Positions 58,924 to 64,000 of a stretch of 64,000 bases of DNA are shown piece by piece. The position numbers were made by a program, and so were the translations under genes. The notes beneath the pieces are model-generated. The model saw only the letters and a program-made list of their open reading frames with translations, was not told the origin of the DNA and did no database searches. Where the stretch lies: positions 20,179 through 84,178 of the forward strand of contig CAKPHO010000003.1 of NCBI GenBank assembly GCA_934162195.1. The letters are read 5' to 3'. The number at the start of each line of letters is the position of its first letter. The stretch's first letter is position 1. The DNA comes from an uncultured Bacilli bacterium. GTDB lineage: Bacteria; Bacillota_I; Bacilli_A; RF39; UBA660.

Positions 58924-59984
58924 TTACCTTTCCTCATTTCTAACATATCATAAAAAGCTTCTAAGCGTGTTTTTATACCTGTTTCTGATGTATTAGCATC
59001 AAAGCTAAAAAAGATGACTGGAACATTATAGTCACTTGCTACCTTGTTAATTATTGGCATAGCTCCTATTTCTGGAGTACAAAAAGATGATTTAATATGA
59101 ATAATTCCATCATAACCTTTTTTACACATTTCTAAAGTACGAGCTATATTATCACTAGCATCCGCACCCATTTTATATTTAATATATTTTTTAGCTTCTT
59201 TTAAATATCTTTTAATTTCATGCTTTTTTTCAAATAATAAGTAATTAACGTTAGTAAATCTAGTTACTTCTATGTTATGTTTAGCTAGTTCTTCTTCTAG
59301 ATAATAATTAGCAAATGGTTCCATAATTGTATAAAGCTCTCCAACAATTCCAACGCGCATACAATTTTCAGGTTTTGATACTTTTATTTTTCTAATTTTT
59401 AAAAAGCACTTTTTATATTTTTTTCTTAAATCAAAGTAAGATTTAGTTTTACTAAAACTATTTAACATCTCTTGTTTTACCCTTTTAAATTCACCTTTAT
59501 TTACTTCAAAACCTACATTACGCCTTATATAATCATCCACTCTATCCATATACTTAACCATTTTAATAGTGATTAATAAATAATATAAACTTTTAAATAG
59601 ATTAAAGTTATTATCCAGTTTTTTCATTTTTTTATATATGTCTTTAAAATTAGCATGACCTTGTGATACTAAATTAATATAAGTAAAATCATAGTCAAGA
59701 TCTTTTAATATTTGCTCTTGAAGTTCACTAAAATAACCATACTTACAGCCACCACCAAATTGAACTACAACATTAGCTCCCTTATTCAAACTTTCAATAA
59801 GAGTTCCTAAAGTATATTTAAATGGCATACACACAAAATCAGGACTATTTTTACTACCAATCTCACCAGTATTCTTAGTTATTTTTACAGGATCTAATAT
59901 TTTAGCATTAACTATCTTAGAAAATAAAAACTTAATTGGTACATAATAGTTATCCATTTGAGGAAACGCGATTATTTTATCCAT
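58920..59984 (-). CDS. HgdB-like/2-hydroxyacyl-CoA dehydratase-related protein
   Basis: 354 residues. Cys in FVCMPFKYTLGTLIE, GGGCKYGYF and SSFCTPEIGAMPIINK could bind an iron-sulfur cluster, as in the dehydratase beta-type subunits. FFSFDANTSETGIKTRLEAF is a family C-terminal motif also seen in the 60686 gene (DDLDSFTGLETRLESF). It forms a coupled pair with the activase. A true dehydratase subunit pair is not present, so the substrate is open. Confidence 0.8.
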   Translation of the reverse strand: MDKIIAFPQMDNYYVPIKFLFSKIVNAKILDPVKITKNTGEIGSKNSPDFVCMPFKYTLGTLIESLNKGANVVVQFGGGCKYGYFSELQEQILKDLDYDFTYINLVSQGHANFKDIYKKMKKLDNNFNLFKSLYYLLITIKMVKYMDRVDDYIRRNVGFEVNKGEFKRVKQEMLNSFSKTKSYFDLRKKYKKCFLKIRKIKVSKPENCMRVGIVGELYTIMEPFANYYLEEELAKHNIEVTRFTNVNYLLFEKKHEIKRYLKEAKKYIKYKMGADASDNIARTLEMCKKGYDGIIHIKSSFCTPEIGAMPIINKVASDYNVPVIFFSFDANTSETGIKTRLEAFYDMLEMRKGK

Positions 59985-60011
59985 AGTATCACCAATTAAT
60001 TTTATGCAGAA

Positions 60012-60037
60012 AAAAAATAAGTATTAAAACTTATTTT
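60012..60037 (-). terminator. Terminator after the LOG-family gene
   Basis: AAAATAAG/CTTATTTT stem with T-run on the minus strand; it overlaps the last codon. Confidence 0.65.
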
Positions 60038-60617
60038 ATCTAATTTTAACTAAAGAAATATCAAAGTCTTCTGGTTTGTAATTTTCTATATAGTCTAACA
60101 TATTATCGATATTGCTATAAACTTTATATAGATTTCTACAATCATCAGTTATAAATTTTTTGTCTACTGATTTTTGCATCATACTTAATAAATCATCATA
60201 ATAATGATCTATATTCCAAATAACAATTGGTTTATTATGTCTACCTAATTGTTTTAAAGTTAGTATTTCAAAGAATTCATCAAATGTACCTATTCCTCCT
60301 GGAGAAACAATGAAAGCATCTGAATTCTCTTCTAGCAATTGTTTTCTTTCTCTCATAGTTTCTGTATGAATAAACTTAGTACAATCTACAAATGATATTT
60401 CAGCACTATTTTCTTCAAAGAATTTTGGTGATATACCTAAAATATAACCATTCTTTTCTTTAACTCCACGTCCTACAGCGCCCATCATACCACTTCTTCC
60501 ACCACCAAAAGTATAACTCATACCTCTTTCAGCCATTTTTCTTCCTAATTCTTCCCCTGCATCAGTATATACACTATCTATCTCACTGCTTGCCGCACCA
60601 TATACACATATTCTCAT
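60036..60617 (-). CDS. LOG family protein (TIGR00730; nucleoside 5'-monophosphate phosphoribohydrolase-type)
   Basis: About 193 residues. GGGRSGMMGAVGRG and the signature PGGIGTFDEFFE mark the LOG family; VYGAASSEID is the usual N-terminus. Members cleave ribose-5-phosphate from purine-type nucleotides and were long mis-called lysine decarboxylases. The start at 60617 has GGAGG at 9 nt; the ATG in between overlaps the SD. Located inside the dehydratase/activase-like cluster, with a terminator between, so the functional link is weak. Confidence 0.9.
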   Translation of the reverse strand: MRICVYGAASSEIDSVYTDAGEELGRKMAERGMSYTFGGGRSGMMGAVGRGVKEKNGYILGISPKFFEENSAEISFVDCTKFIHTETMRERKQLLEENSDAFIVSPGGIGTFDEFFEILTLKQLGRHNKPIVIWNIDHYYDDLLSMMQKSVDKKFITDDCRNLYKVYSNIDNMLDYIENYKPEDFDISLVKIR

Positions 60618-60685
60618 ATTTAACATCCTCCAAATCAATTATATGCACCATGATTATAACATTTACATTTATTTTTTTCAAGACT

Positions 60686-61579
60686 CTAGACACTCTGCTT
60701 TACAATATCTAAAAAACTTTCTAATCTAGTTTCCAAACCGGTAAATGAATCTAAATCGTCAATAATTAAATTAATGATTGGTTTTTTTACCTTCCTGATT
60801 ACTAGTTCATTAACAATTGAATCTGGTCCACAAGGAAATGATGATAATAAAATAATTCCATCTATATTATCAATACTATATTTTATTGCACCTATGTTTT
60901 CTTTGTTATATTTCCAATATAAAGTTTTTGATATCTTATAACTTAACTTACTAGATTCAGATGATTTTATATTTGTTGATAATATAATTTCACAATTATT
61001 TTTCTCTAAATATTTAATAATAGGATTTCCTATCAATTCATCCATCGTATTATAATCATGACCTACTATCAATATTTTTATTTTATTACTTTTTAATTTA
61101 TTAATATTATCTATATATACTTTTTTTAACTCTTTATTATTTTTAATTTTTGCATATTTATATGCTTTTTTTATTTCTAAATTATTAAATCCTAGTTCTT
61201 TTCCTATTTTTAAATATCCTTTATATTCTGTTTCTCTATTGACATAATCAATATTGTAATTAAGTAGCTTAACATCTAATAAGTTATGTGCTAAATCATA
61301 CGCAGCAAGAAAATTAGTACATGTCTGATTATCTCTACCATAATTATCAATTCGTGGTATTAAAATATAATCACATTTATCTTTTAAGTAAGCTATATGA
61401 CCTAAATAGTTTTTTAGTGATAAACACATCTCATCATTAGCTAGTTCTACTCCTTTTTCCATTATTTTTTTATTCGTTTTAGGGCTTATTACTGTTTCTA
61501 CTTTCAAATATTCAAAAAAATACTTCCACATAAACCTATTTTGATAATAATTAATACTTCTTGGTATTCCTATTTTCAT
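60686..61579 (-). CDS. DUF2229/acyl-CoA dehydratase activase-related protein
   Basis: 297 residues beginning MKIGIPRSINYYQNRFMWKY, typical of the DUF2229 domain. Cys in ANDEMCLSLKNYLGH, NQTCTNFLAAYDLA and SSFPCGPDSIVNE, and the C-terminal LIIDDLDSFTGLETRLESF. In many anaerobes this domain is fused with the activase and HgdB-like domains in one long protein; here the three parts are separate genes. Confidence 0.8.
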   Translation of the reverse strand: MKIGIPRSINYYQNRFMWKYFFEYLKVETVISPKTNKKIMEKGVELANDEMCLSLKNYLGHIAYLKDKCDYILIPRIDNYGRDNQTCTNFLAAYDLAHNLLDVKLLNYNIDYVNRETEYKGYLKIGKELGFNNLEIKKAYKYAKIKNNKELKKVYIDNINKLKSNKIKILIVGHDYNTMDELIGNPIIKYLEKNNCEIILSTNIKSSESSKLSYKISKTLYWKYNKENIGAIKYSIDNIDGIILLSSFPCGPDSIVNELVIRKVKKPIINLIIDDLDSFTGLETRLESFLDIVKQSV

Positions 61580-61827
61580 TTTATCACCACTTAACTATAT
61601 TCAAAATATTCCCTCGTTTGCATATTTTATCTTTAAATAGAAATAACATCATTGATAATTATGAAAAACAATGTATTAAATATTATGTCTATAAAGGACA
61701 AAAAAGTCATTATGTGTAACAATTACGAAGATAAAAATTAATTTCTTATTAACAATAATTTTACAATCTTCAATTTACAAAAATACATATAAATGATATA
61801 ATAATTTAATTATAAGGAAGTGGTTAT

Positions 61828-63072
61828 ATGTTTTTAAAAGAAATCAACATTGAACAGTTTGAATATTTCTTAAATACCCATGATTATAACTCAATATATC
61901 AAACTTCAGAGTATACTTTAGCTATGAAAAATCAAGGTTACACTCCTATGTTTTTGGGACTATTTGATAACAGAGAAATTGTTGCAGCTACAGCTATCTT
62001 AATTCAAAATAAAAATGGATTTAAATATGCTTATGCTTCAAGAGGTTTTTTGATTAACTATGATGATGTAGAACTTGTAAAAATATTTACTGATTTAATT
62101 AAAAAATATTTAGGTAAAAAAGATATTGTAGCAATAAAGATAAGTCCTATGATTATAAAAAATATTTATAGTTCAAAAAAAGAGCTAGTATATCATAATG
62201 AACAATTTAATAACATATATATAAATTTAAAAAAACTAGGATATTATCATTATGGCTACAATAATTATTTTGAATCATTAAAGCCAAGATTTGAAGCAGT
62301 TTTAAATCTAGATAAACCTTATTATGAAACTTTTAAAAATATCAAAAAGAACTTTAAAACAAAGATAAGAAATGCGGAAAAATCTGGAATTAAAGTTTAT
62401 CGTGGTGATATTAACAATATAACTGATTTATATATTCATACAAAAAGAAAATACCCAAAAGATAATTTTTACTTTGCAGACATATTTAATAATTTTTCTA
62501 AAAAAGATAACGCATATCTATACTACACAAAACTAGATACTAAAGAATATTTAATCAATTGTCAAAATCTATATCAACAACAAGAAGAATATAACCTTAG
62601 TTTAGATAATTCAATTTTACTAAATAATAACAAAAATAACGATAAACTAATAACTAAAAAAATTGTTGCTGATAACTTATTAGAAAAAATAAAAAAACAA
62701 TTAGTAATGGCTACTAATATGTTAAAAGAAAATCCAGATGGAATTATAACATCTTCTGTTTTAATTCTTACTAATAAAGATACTGTTTATTTGTATATGG
62801 ATGGATTTGATAAAAAATATCAATCCTTAAATTCAAAGCATTTATTATTATGGAAATTAATAGAAAAGTATTCTTTACAAGGTTATAAAAAATTTAATTT
62901 AGGTGGAGTCATAAATATATTTTCTTCTAATGAAAGGTATAATGGATTAAATGAATTTAAACTAAGTTTTGATCCAGACATTATTGAGTATGTTGGAGAT
63001 ATGGAACTTGTATGTAACAACACATTATACTTTATGTATAAAAATAATATTAAAAATATATTAAAAAAATAG
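61828..63072 (+). CDS. FemAB/FemX-type peptidoglycan branching aminoacyltransferase
   Basis: 414 residues. Two GNAT-like halves (YTLAMKNQGYTPMFLGLFDN, then IVAATAILIQNK; and LVMATNMLKEN, then HLLLWKLIEKY) separated by a helical insertion (about residues 195-300) typical of Fem transferases. VYLYMDGFDKKYQSLNSKHL and KFNLGGV match the family. Transfers amino acids from aminoacyl-tRNA to lipid II. Together with MurF it predicts branched peptidoglycan. Promoter region upstream shows no obvious leader. Confidence 0.88.
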   Translation: MFLKEINIEQFEYFLNTHDYNSIYQTSEYTLAMKNQGYTPMFLGLFDNREIVAATAILIQNKNGFKYAYASRGFLINYDDVELVKIFTDLIKKYLGKKDIVAIKISPMIIKNIYSSKKELVYHNEQFNNIYINLKKLGYYHYGYNNYFESLKPRFEAVLNLDKPYYETFKNIKKNFKTKIRNAEKSGIKVYRGDINNITDLYIHTKRKYPKDNFYFADIFNNFSKKDNAYLYYTKLDTKEYLINCQNLYQQQEEYNLSLDNSILLNNNKNNDKLITKKIVADNLLEKIKKQLVMATNMLKENPDGIITSSVLILTNKDTVYLYMDGFDKKYQSLNSKHLLLWKLIEKYSLQGYKKFNLGGVINIFSSNERYNGLNEFKLSFDPDIIEYVGDMELVCNNTLYFMYKNNIKNILKK

Positions 63073-63108
63073 TGGTTAATCTAAAATCAATCAACCACTA
63101 TTTTTTAT
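63067..63108. terminator. Bidirectional terminator, FemAB-type gene/surface protein
   Basis: TAGTGGTT/AACCACTA hairpin with T-runs on both sides between convergent genes. Confidence 0.85.
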
Positions 63109-63112
63109 TATA

Positions 63113-64000
63113 CTATGCTGTTTTTTGCATATTGAATGGCCCTGTTTGATTGCCAGCTTCATCTTTAAAGCCAATTTTTAAGCTCATAGAAGGAACATCA
63201 TTTTTAAGTGTTATATTAAATCCGAAGTAATAATCATTAAGTGACTTCCAACCATATCCATTATATCTATCATTTAGCGATTTATATGCACAAGTCCAAT
63301 ATTTGCTACTATCACTACTGTTATAACAATAACCTAATCTAGTATAAACAGTTGATGCATCAGTAACACTACATTGTAAAGAGAAAACGTTAGTTTCATT
63401 TTTTGGAGGAGCCCACCAACAGTTTGCTCTTGGTGATTTTGTATCATGTTTAACACTAACATTACTTTTAGAACAATTTTTTTCATTTCCTGCATTATCT
63501 TTTACTGTATAACTTAAACTTGCAGTATTAACTTCTTCACCATAAGCAGAATAAGTCCAACTTCTATTACTTTGACTACTTAACATACCACTCGCGGAAT
63601 CAGAACCACTGACTCTAACAGTTACATTATTTTTAGTCCAAGTATTATTTTCTTGCCAATTACAAGTTGGTGCTGTTTTATCTATTTTAATCCATGTTGA
63701 TTTTTGTTCTGAACAGTTTCCTACTTTATCACATACCCTTATATAAGCTAATTGATTTCTTTCGGCTGAGAAATTATCTGTTGTAACAGTATTACCACTT
63801 ATTGTTGCATTATCTGTTATCCATCCTGTATTTGATTGGTATGAATATTGTTCTTTTTCTATTCCTGATCCATTTTCTGTAACTGTAAGCGTTACTTTAA
63901 AATTATAATTTACCCAATTACCATTTGTTGGATTACTTATTGCTGTAATTGTTGGTGCTTTTTTATCATAATAAACATTTACATTTTTACTACATGTATT
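63113..64000 (-). CDS. Large surface protein with Ig-like repeats, C-terminal part
   Basis: The frame is open from the stop at 63113 to the window edge, so the gene starts outside; the ATG at 63586 is internal. At least 296 residues of Ig-like repeats, each with DK(T/K)AP-type starts, NW and DKVGN/DNAGN motifs and Cys pairs (e.g. YIRVCDKVGNCSEQKSTWIK, then IDKTAPTCNW). This is the HYR/bacterial-Ig style of adhesins and resembles the repeats of the deacetylase at 47.1 kb. No LPXTG or membrane anchor at the C-terminus, so attachment is by other means or at the N-terminus. Confidence 0.8.
   Translation of the reverse strand, partial: NTCSKNVNVYYDKKAPTITAISNPTNGNWVNYNFKVTLTVTENGSGIEKEQYSYQSNTGWITDNATISGNTVTTDNFSAERNQLAYIRVCDKVGNCSEQKSTWIKIDKTAPTCNWQENNTWTKNNVTVRVSGSDSASGMLSSQSNRSWTYSAYGEEVNTASLSYTVKDNAGNEKNCSKSNVSVKHDTKSPRANCWWAPPKNETNVFSLQCSVTDASTVYTRLGYCYNSSDSSKYWTCAYKSLNDRYNGYGWKSLNDYYFGFNITLKNDVPSMSLKIGFKDEAGNQTGPFNMQKTA

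Noticed and set aside
63113..63586. A complete 157-residue gene starting at 63586
   Set aside because: The frame is open upstream to the window edge with continuing Ig-like repeats, so this ATG is internal to a larger truncated gene.
1..64000. A complete diversity-generating retroelement in the window
   Set aside because: No frame shows reverse transcriptase motifs such as YxDD, and I saw the 18-nt border only in the five coding copies, so template and RT must be outside if they exist.
1..64000. CRISPR arrays, rRNA operons or insertion sequences
   Set aside because: No regularly spaced direct repeats, no rRNA-like sequence and no transposase frame were seen. The only recombinase is Xer-like and chromosomal in type.

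Overview
The window is one AT-rich, gene-dense bacterial chromosome segment. Gene content points to a low-GC Gram-positive Bacillota, probably an uncultured gut-type member near Erysipelotrichia/Mollicutes-like Bacilli. The evidence is a T-box leader, ComN-, YneF-, SirA-, YidD- and TIGR04086-type proteins, an LmrCD-type ABC pair, fused SecDF, a SpoVB-type flippase, GatCAB and pyruvate phosphate dikinase. TGA is used as a stop codon, so the genetic code is standard. Lineage is inference from gene families, not from a marker search.

Layout, left to right: 3' part of rarA and convergent holA (1-1982); two tandem type I toxin-antitoxin-like cassettes with 25-residue hydrophobic peptides (2100-2800); a tetR/heterodimeric ABC exporter operon (2808-7406); pilin-like gene 1; proS; a Bro-N/DinD-like gene; mutL and a sigma-70-like factor; pilin-like gene 2; secDF-comN; flippase, DUF421, hybrid histidine kinase, AMP-forming ligase, methyltransferase, phosphoesterase, tgt, murF, yneF and sirA (15.8-30.8 kb); pilin-like gene 3; yebC, an unknown gene, rnc, yidD, a ZnuA-like lipoprotein and tRNA-Ser (32-36 kb); pilin-like gene 4; a T-box-controlled gatC-gatA-gatB-aspS-asnS operon (38.1-44.7 kb); a repeat-rich patch with a tRNA-Glu 3' fragment and a tRNA-Asn/Ile/Glu array (44.8-46.3 kb); a UDG-like protein, polysaccharide deacetylase, tRNA-Lys, a frameshifted MazG-like gene, ppdK, tdk and a Xer-type recombinase; pilin-like gene 5; topA; a 2-hydroxyacyl-CoA dehydratase/activase-like cluster; a FemAB-like transferase; and the 3' end of a large surface protein.

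The most unusual signal is the set of five scattered prepilin-like genes. All five end in a C-type-lectin/DUF6273-like module in which exactly 31 codons between a fixed YWT and a fixed GVRPVI are hypervariable with no indels. That block is followed by an 18-nt sequence identical in all five genes. In four of them the block is about 51-58% G+C by hand count, far above the surroundings. This is what variable regions of a diversity-generating retroelement look like, but no reverse transcriptase or template repeat is visible here. Three of the five also share a promoter, a conserved 37-50 codon upstream reading frame and an intrinsic-terminator-like hairpin before the pilin start, which suggests an undescribed leader-controlled expression system for diversified surface proteins.
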